64,000 nt of DNA from Pseudomonas sp. AL03 (GCF_029960815.1 NZ_JASBRE010000004.1:220691-284690), one strand, 5' to 3'; positions 38,451 to 47,142 are shown, counted from the stretch's first letter. Notes: generated by a model from the sequence alone, not told the origin. Translations and numbers: made by a program.

Positions 38451-41400
38451 ATGAGCAAAACAACCCGAACGAACACCGCCCCACTGCTGTTGAACAAAAG
38501 CCGTCTGGTGGAGCAATCCAGCGGTGGTCCGACCCTGCATGGCGCCGCTGCGCATTTACTGCGCAAGGCCTTGTTAAAAAGCTTTCCCGAGCAACAGATC
38601 GATCCCGACAAAGCCGTGTTGATGACCCCGTTATGGCATGAGCAGGGCGAGGAAATCGTCACCCGCAGCAGCCGTTTCGAATCATTGACGCACGCACTGG
38701 CGCGTATGGCCTTTACCCCAGCAACAGCCAACTACATCGAAAGTGAACACTTTCTGACCTTCACACCTTATGCCGCCGAACCCATCCATCTGCCGGTCAG
38801 CATGGACGCCATCACTACCTTGTTAAACGAGTACGCACCGTTGCTGTTCATTGGCTTCGAACAAAGCCAGCTGGACTATTGGAATGAAATCACCGAAAAC
38901 TTGCCGCGCTGGCAGGTGTTGTCCGACACCCTGAAAGAGGCGCCCGATGTTCAGTCGGTCACTGGATGGGACTCGGATGAGTGCAGCCTCGGGCGACTCG
39001 TCTCGCAATACCCCGACAAGCTATTGCGCCCGGCTTCCGACAACGGGCTGTCGAACGTGCGCGCCGGCTTACTTGATCTCGATCTCGATCTCGCCGTTGA
39101 ATCGGCAGAGGACGCTACCCGGCATCTGATGATCGGCGGCGCCTTGGTGCTGACCGCCACTTTGGGCAGCCGTAAGCTGATCACGATGTACACCATCGCC
39201 GGCGGCTACGAATCGTTCAGCTCAATGGAGCAACTGGGCACCAGCCTTCCCGCACGGATCGGCATCGATCTGAGCGGCCAGAGCCTGAAGTGGCGACTCT
39301 ACGAACCTGAAGGCAATATTTTTGATGCCATGGTTTGGGCATTGGTGGGGTGTCAGATCGACTCCATTGATGCTCTCGATCCAGCCAGTCGCTCGCCCTT
39401 GGCCGGGTTTACCTCCCGACAGGACGAAAGCAGCACGATCAGCACCGGGGAAAAGGCGCGTATCGAACAGCTGGAAAGCTCAATTCCCTCGTGGCTATCA
39501 ACGGGCTCACTTGACGATATCCAAGCCTACGGCGGGTACTTGACCGAGCTTGGAAACCTCAGAGACGAGACCGGCAATGACGCTTTTGACGCCAACGATA
39601 TTCCGCTGATTCAAACCTATGCCCAGCAGCGCATGCGTGACGCCATGCTCGCCGACAAAACTGACACAGACGCCGTGAGCCTGCGCCTTGATGACGTTCG
39701 GATCACCGTCACCCATAGCTTCGAAGCCGGCGGTTTCACCCTGCCCGACCCGCGCAACGTCAGCGTCGAAACCCTGGGCGAATTCGCCCTGCAAAACACC
39801 CGCCCCTATAGCGCGACGGTGGCCTATGCCGATGGCACAGCCGTGCCAGAGTGGATGACGGTTACGTTCCTATTGCGTCTCGCCAACGCGATCAACCTCG
39901 GCAAAACCTATCCGCAGCTGATCAAACGCACACTCATCGATGACCCGGTGCAGGCCCGCCGTCACAAGGTCCGCTACTGCCGTCAGCTGCCGTTACTCCT
40001 GCCCATGTTGGCGCTGGAGTGCAAACTCAAGCGCCAAGGTGAAGTCGATGAGCTGGGTTACCGTCAGGTCTGCCAACTGATGGAGTCGATCAAAAACGAC
40101 TCCCCCTCCGCCGAGTGGCCGGTGCAAATCCGCCCGCTGGCGTTCATGCCCCGCTACCGTCTTGGCAACACACCCGACACCGTCGCGAACATGTACATCA
40201 TCGAGCCGCGCAAAGGCTCGAGCGGCCCATGCCTGCTTTATCGACCCTTGCTGGATCAACCGCTGCACCAGTTTCCTTCCGAGCAAAACATGCTGTACGC
40301 GTTTTATCAGTCGGGCGAAATGCGCGACTCGATACTGGCCTGGCTGCCTACCCGCGCGTTGAGTTTCGAGTACGCCCAGTATGTGTTTTCCAGCGGCATT
40401 CCCTCGCCCTGGACCATTACCGAACTGGCCTTCGAGCCATTTATTCACCTGGACCTGACCGCCTCGGTTGAACTGGCACACACACCTCTGAACGGCGACG
40501 TTCTCACGACCCTCTATACCCAAAATAGCCAAGCCATGGCCGAGCTCGCCGACCGCCAATCGACTTCCAATGGCGAGCGTCGCTGGGCGCTGCTGGCGGA
40601 CAGTGGCTGGGCGACTTTCTCGGTGGCGGCCAACTTTCTCAGCGGCCCGGCGGGTACTGCGGTCTGGGTCTGGCAAAGCATCAGTCAGATCCAGCAGGCT
40701 CTGGATGCCAGAGAACGCGGCGACACACTCGTGGAATGGTCCTCGATCGGCGACCTGCTACTGACCCTGGGCATTCTTCTCTCGCAACGCGTCGCGACAC
40801 GGCGAATTCAGCTATCAAGTCCCCTTGATGAAGTCTCTGCGCCGAAACGCGTGCCCATGGACGAACCTCAACTCATTACCTCCTCCGCTGAGGCTGTGAT
40901 GGTTACGCATGACGCGACCCCGCTAAGCGCTGAACTGCCCGAGGCTCATCTGTGCGCCCTGGCGCCCGCCGGGCCGACCCGTAGCAGTGCAGAAGCCCAA
41001 TTTTTACAAAAGATCGATCAACTGAAAGTATCGGCTCCGCACCTGCCAGATGGAACACTATCCAATGCCGACCATCTTTATGAGCACGAGGGAAAGCTGT
41101 ACGCCCAGGTGGGTGTGCGATGGTTTCAGGTCAGCGCCGACGCGGACGAACCGGTGCTCGTTCTCGATCCGAATAATCCCGCCTACCCAGGATTTTGCGT
41201 GAAGTACGACGAAAAGGCAGGTAGCTGGCACTGGGATCTCAAGCTTCGGTTACGCGGCGGCGGCCCAACTCGCCGGATCGAAGCGATGCGGCGAGAAAAG
41301 ATCAAAAAAAAGGACGATGCGTGGGCCGCACTGCATCGGTTCATCGAACAGGAAGCCATTCGAAAGGCCAGTGTGGATGAAGTCTTGAACCCTTTGGAAA

Positions 41401-43055
41401 GCAGCGACGAATCAGCCCCGATGTCCGACGAAACGATAGCCAGTTACATCTCCAGGTCCGATGAGGTGGCGAACGGATATGGCCAGGCGCTGGAAGCCCT
41501 CGAAACGTGGCGTGAAGCGGGTGGCGCTGGCGTGTTTTATCAGTCTCAGCTAATGCGTTTCACCATTGAACAACATCGCTACCTGAACGGCTGGATGCGA
41601 ATGAAGTTGCGTGAATACGTGAAAATCATCGCGCCCCAGTTCAGTCAGACGGAACCTTCAACGACGAGATCCCGTGCCGCGCAAATGGAGGCGGCACAAA
41701 AGGCCATCGCCGTGAGCGATGAATTGATCGACCGTCTCGGCCGCATGCACGCCTCACTGGACCGGTTGATGAACCACACCGGTATCACGCGCAAGGTGGC
41801 TGGCGATCTGAGAAAGCTACTGCCCGCAATGTCCCAATACGACCTGAAGGCCAATGAAATTGGCATGTCCACGGAGCTTTGCCTGCATGAGGCGTCGGAC
41901 AGTGAGATGAGTCAGGCACGTCAATCGGTCGTCGATATTTTTGAAAATGCGGCCGACGCGGGCCACAGCCTGGTCGAGCGGCGCAGTACCGCACAGCCTT
42001 CGCACATCCAGACACTCGATGTCGAGCAACTCACCGTGCTGGTAGACCGTCTGGCAGAAGCCGAGCGGCGTCTGGAGGAGTTGTCTGCCAGCTTGCTCGA
42101 TCAGCTGGAACCCGTCCGCTTTGAGCGCGTTCAGACGTTGGTTGCCGAATTCCATCAACTGGCGCGCAGCCGTCTGCTCACTTTGCTTCCGGAAGCGGAA
42201 GAAATACCGGTGGCCCAGATGGCGAGACTTGAACCGGTGCCCTCTACTTCACGCGCCATCGGCAAAGTGAGCAAATCACGGCCACGAGTCGTCGAGGCGC
42301 AAAAAAAACCGTCTATCGAGACACCGCAGACTAGCGATGAGGTTCCCATTATCAAGACGGCTAACAGACGCCCGGTGCAACCGGCGGCGCTGAACGATCA
42401 AGACATCATCGGCAACGGGCTGTCTCTGAGTGTCGAACTCGATGCGTTCATTGAACGAATCCGCGCCGATGCGCAACGCCCCTACCGCGTTCCGGCAGAC
42501 ATGAAAGACCTGCTCGACCAGCAGGCGACCCGACTCGATCAATCGGCTGATGACGTTGCACTAATACTGGCTCGCAGAGCCGCCGACTTCCCCGTGGGGA
42601 GCCTGAATGCAGAACTGCGTACGGGGGCCGCAAAAGCCCGGCGCGAAGGGGTGAGCGTCTACCGCGCGATGCTCATCAAGCGCAGGCCCCGCGAAACTTA
42701 CCTGAAATGGCTCATGGAGCACGATCAGGTATCAATCATCAAAGACGCACGCGGTCGTATCAAGACCCAACAGCGCAAAGACTACTTTCAGGAGTACGGC
42801 ATTTTCGACAAGACACGCCAAAACAAAGCGTTGTGGGTCGCGCATTTCCATTACAACGAACTGACCGATCCGGATGAACGATTCACCGCCGCACATCTCA
42901 AGTTCGCCGAAGGCTATTTGAAAGAACTCCCGGCCAAGACCCGTCAGGAACTCGATGTCTTCGATGCACTGGACAATGCGTTGCGCCGAATCGTCGATCC
43001 GGCCATTCGGGATCTGTTCCTGAAACCCCAACCGAACGTAGCGCCTGAGGCATAA
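38451..43055 (+). CDS. Giant dermonecrotic-toxin-domain (DUF6543-type) protein 2
   Basis: Tandem paralogue of the preceding gene, 1,534 aa, with the same layout: SEHFLTF (about 98), YAPLLFIGFEQSQLDYWNE (about 128), IPSWLSTGSLDDIQAYGGYL (about 344), GPCLLYRPLLDQPL, a hydrophobic region after DSGWATFSVAANFL (about 717-780), YAQVGVRWFQV then LKLRLRGGG (about 937), a helical middle, and the C-terminal DYFQEYGIFDK...LWVAHFHY...FTAAHLK from about 1443. The copies are clearly diverged and not a recent duplication. The ATG at 38451 lacks a strong ribosome site. The role, possibly a polymorphic toxin or secreted effector, is inference. Confidence 0.82.
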   Translation: MSKTTRTNTAPLLLNKSRLVEQSSGGPTLHGAAAHLLRKALLKSFPEQQIDPDKAVLMTPLWHEQGEEIVTRSSRFESLTHALARMAFTPATANYIESEHFLTFTPYAAEPIHLPVSMDAITTLLNEYAPLLFIGFEQSQLDYWNEITENLPRWQVLSDTLKEAPDVQSVTGWDSDECSLGRLVSQYPDKLLRPASDNGLSNVRAGLLDLDLDLAVESAEDATRHLMIGGALVLTATLGSRKLITMYTIAGGYESFSSMEQLGTSLPARIGIDLSGQSLKWRLYEPEGNIFDAMVWALVGCQIDSIDALDPASRSPLAGFTSRQDESSTISTGEKARIEQLESSIPSWLSTGSLDDIQAYGGYLTELGNLRDETGNDAFDANDIPLIQTYAQQRMRDAMLADKTDTDAVSLRLDDVRITVTHSFEAGGFTLPDPRNVSVETLGEFALQNTRPYSATVAYADGTAVPEWMTVTFLLRLANAINLGKTYPQLIKRTLIDDPVQARRHKVRYCRQLPLLLPMLALECKLKRQGEVDELGYRQVCQLMESIKNDSPSAEWPVQIRPLAFMPRYRLGNTPDTVANMYIIEPRKGSSGPCLLYRPLLDQPLHQFPSEQNMLYAFYQSGEMRDSILAWLPTRALSFEYAQYVFSSGIPSPWTITELAFEPFIHLDLTASVELAHTPLNGDVLTTLYTQNSQAMAELADRQSTSNGERRWALLADSGWATFSVAANFLSGPAGTAVWVWQSISQIQQALDARERGDTLVEWSSIGDLLLTLGILLSQRVATRRIQLSSPLDEVSAPKRVPMDEPQLITSSAEAVMVTHDATPLSAELPEAHLCALAPAGPTRSSAEAQFLQKIDQLKVSAPHLPDGTLSNADHLYEHEGKLYAQVGVRWFQVSADADEPVLVLDPNNPAYPGFCVKYDEKAGSWHWDLKLRLRGGGPTRRIEAMRREKIKKKDDAWAALHRFIEQEAIRKASVDEVLNPLESSDESAPMSDETIASYISRSDEVANGYGQALEALETWREAGGAGVFYQSQLMRFTIEQHRYLNGWMRMKLREYVKIIAPQFSQTEPSTTRSRAAQMEAAQKAIAVSDELIDRLGRMHASLDRLMNHTGITRKVAGDLRKLLPAMSQYDLKANEIGMSTELCLHEASDSEMSQARQSVVDIFENAADAGHSLVERRSTAQPSHIQTLDVEQLTVLVDRLAEAERRLEELSASLLDQLEPVRFERVQTLVAEFHQLARSRLLTLLPEAEEIPVAQMARLEPVPSTSRAIGKVSKSRPRVVEAQKKPSIETPQTSDEVPIIKTANRRPVQPAALNDQDIIGNGLSLSVELDAFIERIRADAQRPYRVPADMKDLLDQQATRLDQSADDVALILARRAADFPVGSLNAELRTGAAKARREGVSVYRAMLIKRRPRETYLKWLMEHDQVSIIKDARGRIKTQQRKDYFQEYGIFDKTRQNKALWVAHFHYNELTDPDERFTAAHLKFAEGYLKELPAKTRQELDVFDALDNALRRIVDPAIRDLFLKPQPNVAPEA

Positions 43056-43071
43056 AAAACCACGTTCGGCA

Positions 43072-43076
43072 TCAAT
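43072..43076. repeat. Target-site duplication TCAAT, left copy
   Basis: TCAAT immediately left of the element starting TGCGTAATTGCAT is repeated at 44422-44426 directly after the right end. This 5-bp direct repeat marks the insertion event. Confidence 0.7.
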
Positions 43077-43083
43077 TGCGTAA

Positions 43084-43169
43084 TTGCATGGACGTGACCA
43101 CCCATTTGCATTGCCGTTGACCAGTCAATTGCATTCGTACTGACCAACCGTTTGCATTCGACTTGACCA
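43084..43169 (+). repeat. Left-end array of four 23-bp repeats
   Basis: TTGCAT occurs at 43084, 43106, 43129 and 43152; TGACCA occurs at 43095, 43118, 43141 and 43164. The units are in constant orientation and are probably transposase-binding sites. Confidence 0.85.
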
Positions 43170-43489
43170 GCACACGTGGTAGTGACGACCGGCAAAGAAC
43201 GGCCAGAAGCCGCCTTTCAGCTTGGCGGCCTAGGCAAGTACCGGCAATACCGACGCGCAGAACAACGTTAATCGCTCGCTCCGCATCCGAGTGCAGGTCG
43301 TGCGTTGTTTTCAAGGCTTACCCAAGGCAAGTGGAGAACCGACAGACCATTGCCTCGAAAAAATCAACTGGCCCAGGGGTTCTCTCGTTAGACCACTACA
43401 CTCACATAAGTGCGTAGGCACACAGACCTACCCTTGCCTCACACGCGAACTTCTTCGCACGTTGCACTTGCAGCGCGACGATCCACATT
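43170..43489. other. Non-coding leader inside the cassette
   Basis: About 320 bp between the left-end repeats and the globin ribosome site. No convincing reading frame is seen. It presumably holds the globin promoter, but I could not pick out a certain -35/-10 pair. Confidence 0.5.
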
Positions 43490-43502
43490 AAGGAGGTTCA
43501 TG

Positions 43503-44003
43503 ATGAAAAAATTCTTATTCGCAATACTATCTATATTAACAGTGACACTGGCACTGTCTCTGCAAGCCGCTCCGAAAACAGAGAATAGCCTGTATGACCG
43601 GCTCGGCGGTGTCTTCGCCATCGCCGCGGTCGTTGACCACTTTAGCGACGCGATTGTACAGAACCCAATGGTGGGAAAGACTTCGCAGAACCCAGCCCTC
43701 AGGGAATGGCACACGAAGAACCTAGACAGGTTGCCGGGCCTCAAGTTCATGCGAACCCTGTGGGTCTGCGAGGTCACGGGCGGGCCGTTCAAATTCTCGC
43801 CAACAAAGCCGGGTAAAAGTCATTTAGGCCTTGAGGAGGCGCATCGCGACCTCAAGATCTCACCAGCAGAATTCGACGAGGTGGCGGCCGAACTGGGGCG
43901 CAGCCTAGACTTCGCCAAAGTGCCTGCGCGTGAAAAGGGAGAAGTCCTCGCCGCCTTCGCAGTGCATAAGAAGGAGGTAACGGCTGGCTACAAGACGAAC
44001 TGA
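43503..44003 (+). CDS. Exported truncated haemoglobin-like protein (group 1 type)
   Basis: Globin-fold protein of 166 aa. A signal peptide (KKFLFAILSILTVTLALSLQA, cleavage near residue 22) is unusual for truncated haemoglobins, which are normally cytoplasmic. The mature start SLYDRLGGVFAIAAVVDHF is characteristic of group 1. The likely proximal His is His114 in EEAHRDLKIS, followed by the usual helix LKISPAEFDEVAAELG. Haem binding is inferred. AAGGAGG at 43490-43496 favours the second of two tandem ATGs (43503). It is the only clear gene between the ends of the mobile cassette, so it appears to be its passenger. Confidence 0.85.
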   Translation: MKKFLFAILSILTVTLALSLQAAPKTENSLYDRLGGVFAIAAVVDHFSDAIVQNPMVGKTSQNPALREWHTKNLDRLPGLKFMRTLWVCEVTGGPFKFSPTKPGKSHLGLEEAHRDLKISPAEFDEVAAELGRSLDFAKVPAREKGEVLAAFAVHKKEVTAGYKTN

Positions 44004-44362
44004 TTTTGGCTGGCTTGCGCTTCAGCCCATTATTCATCACCCGCACCTAGGCTTGGCCAGCCATCAGCAAATCATCGTTCTTCTTTGCGGTTGCTGCCTT
44101 CTGGCCCTAGGTCGAGTTCCCGCCCGGGCTGCATTCATTGCAAGCGGTGATTTGGCCGTCGCCGTCGTCTTCGCTTCTTGGTTGTGCGCAGATAGTGCCC
44201 AACTCGCGGTTCAAGCCGTCAATTCGGGACGAGAAATTCCATTTTTTTCATTCGTTAAAGGTCTGCCTTCAAAGCGCCTGATTGGCAGCTTTGGGTCGAT
44301 TGCAGTCCTTCAGTGCTTGGCTGACGCACTCCCCCTGAGTGGCACCCGCTGACACCCATCAA
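44004..44362. other. Non-coding or decayed sequence inside the cassette
   Basis: The 359 bp after the globin stop hold no gene I can support. A 99-residue open frame from a TTG at 44053 has no ribosome site and no recognisable family. The stretch could be the remains of former transposition genes. Confidence 0.45.
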
Positions 44363-44414
44363 CTGCAAGCAACTGGTCAGTGGCGATGCAATTAGGCGGT
44401 CAAGTGAGATGCAA
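44363..44414 (-). repeat. Right-end repeat array
   Basis: CTGCAA (44363), ATGCAA (44386) and ATGCAA (44409) are spaced by 23 bp, with TGGTCA at 44374 and CGGTCA at 44397. They are inverted relative to the left-end array, with two good units and one decayed. Confidence 0.8.
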
Positions 44415-44421
44415 TTACGCG

Positions 44422-45972
44422 TCAATCGTCCCAAACTGTTTGCAACCGCTCCAGAGCCGCTTCGATAGCCGATTCTGGTACAGCGGCGAAACCCAGCACC
44501 AGCCCGGCTCGCTGATCCAGCGGTGTCTGCGAATCGGGCAACCAGTAACGACTCAAACCATTGACCTCAACGCCCACGCTTTCGGCTTGTTCAATCAATT
44601 CGCGTTCGCGCGCCACGCTGCTCACCGGGACTGTTAAGTGCAACCCGGCCACCACATTGGGCAGATCGCCAACGCCCTCGATGTTTATTGGCCAACGGGC
44701 CAACAGACAATTGCGTCGACTCAACGCGGCACGGCGCATGCGTCGGATATGCCGCTGGAAATGCCCCGCGGCCATGAACTCCGCCATGACCGCTTGGGTG
44801 CTGACTTCGGAATGTCGGACATCGACCGCGCGCCGCTGAGAGAAAGCGCTCACAAGCGCCGGCGGCAGGACCAGGTAACCCAGTCTTAGCGCTGGAAATG
44901 CAATCTTGCCAAACGTTCCGACATACAGCACCCGCCCCTGACGATCCAGCGCAGCCAACGGCGCCAGCGGAGCGCCGCTGTAACGGTATTCGCCATCGTA
45001 ATCATCCTCGACGATCCAGCCCTGGGTGCGTTCGGCCCAGGCCAGCAACTCCAGGCGTCGCGCCAGACTCATCACCACCCCGGTCGGGTATTGATGCGAC
45101 GGTGTGACATACGCCAATCGGCAATCGTTAAGCCCGTTCAATTCGGTGCAGTCGATACCCTCGCTGTCCACCGCCACCCCGTGCAATCGCGCACCGGCCA
45201 CGGCGAACGCATGACCGGCCGCGCGGTATCCCGGATTTTCAATGGCCACCCCATCGCCTGGCTCGACCAGCAGCTGTGCACAAAGGCTAATCCCCTGCTG
45301 TGCGCCACTGGTGATCACTATTTGCTCAGCCGTGCATTGCATCCCCCGGGAACTGCGCAAGTACGCGGCAATTAGTCCGCGCAGACGCTCATCGCCCGCC
45401 GGATCGCCGTAACACAACTGCTGGAGATCCGGTTTACGCCAGAAAGCCGCATTCAGCTTGGCCCAGACCTCGAACGGGAACAGATCAAAAGCCGGAACAC
45501 CCACCCGAAATGCGCGGGGTGGGCCGACGGGAGGCAGGGCCAAATGGTTCCTTTCAACGCGCCCCAATGCGCCGCTGTGGATAACTTTGCTGGATGAAAC
45601 CACAGGTAAATCCAGCCAGTTTGTGGATAAGGCTGTGGGTAACCCTGTTGACAACCCTGTGGATACTTTTGTGGATAGTTTTTTTGCCGGGAGCGCGGTT
45701 TGCGGTAACTGTGCGACATAAGTCCCATCACCGACACGCCCATCAATAAAGCCCTCGGCGTAGAGCTGATCGTAGGCACGGACCACGCTGTTTCGGGAAA
45801 TTGACAACGCCGCCGCCAGATCGCGACTCGCGGGTAATCGCGTACCGCCGGCCAGCCTTCCGTCGAGCACTCGTACGCGAAGCGCTTGATAGAGCTGGCG
45901 ACTCAAACCCAGGCGGCGATCGAGTTCGATACCCGCTGGGTTGAATGACAAGGACTGTGGCTCGCGGGTCAT
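44422..45972 (-). CDS. MocR/PdxR-type regulator (GntR domain plus aminotransferase fold)
   Basis: PLP-dependent regulator of 516 aa. The N-terminal GntR winged helix (about 20-90, GTRLPASRDLAAALSISRNSVVRAYDQL) is joined by a linker of about 60 aa to an aminotransferase class I/II fold (about 155-510). The PLP Lys is probably in YVGTFGKIAFPALRLGY. The linker contains five near-repeats of STxL/STKV coded by a 12-bp DNA repeat rich in TTATCCACA. The stop codon lies in the target duplication of the cassette inserted next to it. It is divergent from paiB, whose operon it probably controls. Confidence 0.9.
   Translation of the reverse strand: MTREPQSLSFNPAGIELDRRLGLSRQLYQALRVRVLDGRLAGGTRLPASRDLAAALSISRNSVVRAYDQLYAEGFIDGRVGDGTYVAQLPQTALPAKKLSTKVSTGLSTGLPTALSTNWLDLPVVSSSKVIHSGALGRVERNHLALPPVGPPRAFRVGVPAFDLFPFEVWAKLNAAFWRKPDLQQLCYGDPAGDERLRGLIAAYLRSSRGMQCTAEQIVITSGAQQGISLCAQLLVEPGDGVAIENPGYRAAGHAFAVAGARLHGVAVDSEGIDCTELNGLNDCRLAYVTPSHQYPTGVVMSLARRLELLAWAERTQGWIVEDDYDGEYRYSGAPLAPLAALDRQGRVLYVGTFGKIAFPALRLGYLVLPPALVSAFSQRRAVDVRHSEVSTQAVMAEFMAAGHFQRHIRRMRRAALSRRNCLLARWPINIEGVGDLPNVVAGLHLTVPVSSVARERELIEQAESVGVEVNGLSRYWLPDSQTPLDQRAGLVLGFAAVPESAIEAALERLQTVWDD
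45576..45678 (-). repeat. Row of DnaA-box-like 9-mers in the MocR linker
   Basis: TGTGGATAA (the complement of DnaA box TTATCCACA) occurs at 45576 and 45622, TGTGGGTAA at 45634, TGTTGACAA at 45646, TGTGGATAC at 45658 and TGTGGATAG at 45670. The last five are exactly 12 bp apart and in frame, coding a four-residue repeat. Confidence 0.85.
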
Positions 45973-46062
45973 GGCAATGGACCTATGAAATTTGTCGTTA
46001 ATGGCTCTTACAACAGACCAATAGCCTGCCTAGGATGCAAGCATTCGCCAAGGAAAATCTCC

Positions 46063-46686
46063 ATGTACAACCCAAGCAGCTTTGCCATAGAGGATTTGCA
46101 TGAACTGCACCAACAGATACTCGGCACCCGCCTCGCTGTGTTGGTCACACACGGGGAACAAGGTCTGCAAGCCAGCCATTTGCCGGTGCTGTTGAGTTCA
46201 GACCAGGGTCCGAATGGCACCCTTTACGGACACTTCGCCAAGGCCAATCCGCAATGGAAGGCATTGCAGAGCGGCGCCGAAGCCCTGGTGATTTTTGCCG
46301 GCGCCGATGCTTACGTCAGCCCAGGGTTTTACCCGAGCAAAGCCGAGCACGGCAAAGTCGTGCCGACCTGGAACTACGTCGCCGTACATGCGTACGGCAC
46401 GGCCGAAGTGTTCACCGACGCCGATCGCCTGCGCACTCTGGTCAGCGCCCTGACTGATCGTCATGAAGCGGGTCGCGCCAGTCCATGGAAAGTCGTCGAT
46501 GCCCCCGCCGACTACATTGATGGGATGCTCAAGGCCATCGTTGGTTTTGCCATGCCGATCCAGCGTCTGAAAGGCAAGCGCAAGCTCAGCCAGAACCGCA
46601 ACGTTGCAGACATTGCCGGTGTGCGCGAGGGGCTTGCCGCCAGCCCTGATGTGCACGACCAGGCCCTCGCCCACTTGATGCGTTAA
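46063..46686 (+). CDS. paiB: PaiB-like FMN-binding regulator
   Basis: Protein of 207 aa of the PaiB family, with a split-barrel flavin-binding fold. In Bacillus, PaiB is a negative regulator of sporulation and degradative enzymes and is paired with the polyamine acetyltransferase PaiA. Here the sequence LHELHQQILGTRLAVLVTH, HLPVLL, LYGHFAKANPQW and VVPTWNYVAVHAYGTAEV is full length. The ATG at 46063 follows AAGGAAAATCTCC. Two GNAT acetyltransferase genes follow at once, reproducing the PaiB-acetyltransferase association. Confidence 0.88.
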   Translation: MYNPSSFAIEDLHELHQQILGTRLAVLVTHGEQGLQASHLPVLLSSDQGPNGTLYGHFAKANPQWKALQSGAEALVIFAGADAYVSPGFYPSKAEHGKVVPTWNYVAVHAYGTAEVFTDADRLRTLVSALTDRHEAGRASPWKVVDAPADYIDGMLKAIVGFAMPIQRLKGKRKLSQNRNVADIAGVREGLAASPDVHDQALAHLMR

Positions 46687-46695
46687 GGAACGACC

Positions 46696-47142
46696 ATGAG
46701 TCAGATCGACATCCGCCAGGTCACCGCCGACGACCACACCACCTGGTTGCCTTTGTGGCAAGCATACCTGCGCTTCTACAACACCGAACTGCCTGAGGCC
46801 GTCACCCAAAGCACATGGCAGCGCCTGCTCGACCCAAGCGAGCCGACCCATGCCGCGCTGGCCTGGGCCGACGGCAAAGCGGTGGGCATGGTGCACTTCA
46901 TCTACCATCGTTCGAACTGGAGCATCGAAAACGCCTGCTACCTGCAAGATTTGCTGGTAGTGCCGGAAACGCGCGGCACCGGCGTCGGCCGACAGCTGAT
47001 CGAATTCGTCTACGCCATCGCCAAAGAGGACGGTTGCTGCAAGGTCCACTGGCTGACTCACGAAACCAATGCCACCGCGATTCAGCTTTATGAGCGCATC
47101 GCCGAACGCCCCGGTTTCATCCAGTTTCGCAAAACCCTTTAA
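46696..47142 (+). CDS. GNAT N-acetyltransferase 1
   Basis: Acetyltransferase of 148 aa with a complete GNAT fold. The acetyl-CoA loop is LLVVPETRGTGVGRQLIEFV (about 88-107), and the C-terminal HWLTHETNATAIQLYERIAERPGF is typical of small-molecule acetyltransferases. The substrate is unknown; a polyamine or amino-acid derivative is a guess from the PaiB neighbour. It starts 9 bp after paiB and lies 17 bp before the next GNAT gene, so the three form an operon. Confidence 0.88.
   Translation: MSQIDIRQVTADDHTTWLPLWQAYLRFYNTELPEAVTQSTWQRLLDPSEPTHAALAWADGKAVGMVHFIYHRSNWSIENACYLQDLLVVPETRGTGVGRQLIEFVYAIAKEDGCCKVHWLTHETNATAIQLYERIAERPGFIQFRKTL

Larger units (their letters stand above)
43077..44421. 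mobile_element. Transposase-less IS21-like cassette with globin passenger
   Basis: The element is 1,345 bp and bounded by TCAAT direct repeats. Terminal inverted repeats are TGCGTAATTGCAT at the left and ATGCAATTACGCG at the right, matching at 12 of 13 positions. At the left, four units of TTGCAT-N5/6-TGACCA begin at 43084, 43106, 43129 and 43152, so with 22-23-bp spacing. At the right, inverted units have ATGCAA at 44409 and 44386 plus a weaker CTGCAA at 44363, again 23 bp apart, with CGGTCA/TGGTCA partners. Multiple end repeats of this sort are typical of elements moved by IstA/TnsB-type transposases; IS21 is my best guess. No transposase or istB gene lies inside, only a globin gene. That is the architecture called a mobile insertion cassette. 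Confidence 0.75.

Noticed and set aside
43084..43169. A CRISPR array suggested by regular 23-bp spacing
   Set aside because: There are only four short units with no unique spacers of proper length, and inverted counterparts exist at the other end of the element.
44053..44352. 99-codon frame from a TTG inside the cassette
   Set aside because: It has no ribosome site and no recognisable family; it is listed as part of an unassigned stretch.
45576..45678. A replication origin suggested by the DnaA-like boxes
   Set aside because: The boxes lie within a coding linker, there is no AT-rich unwinding region, and no dnaA, dnaN or parAB is nearby.
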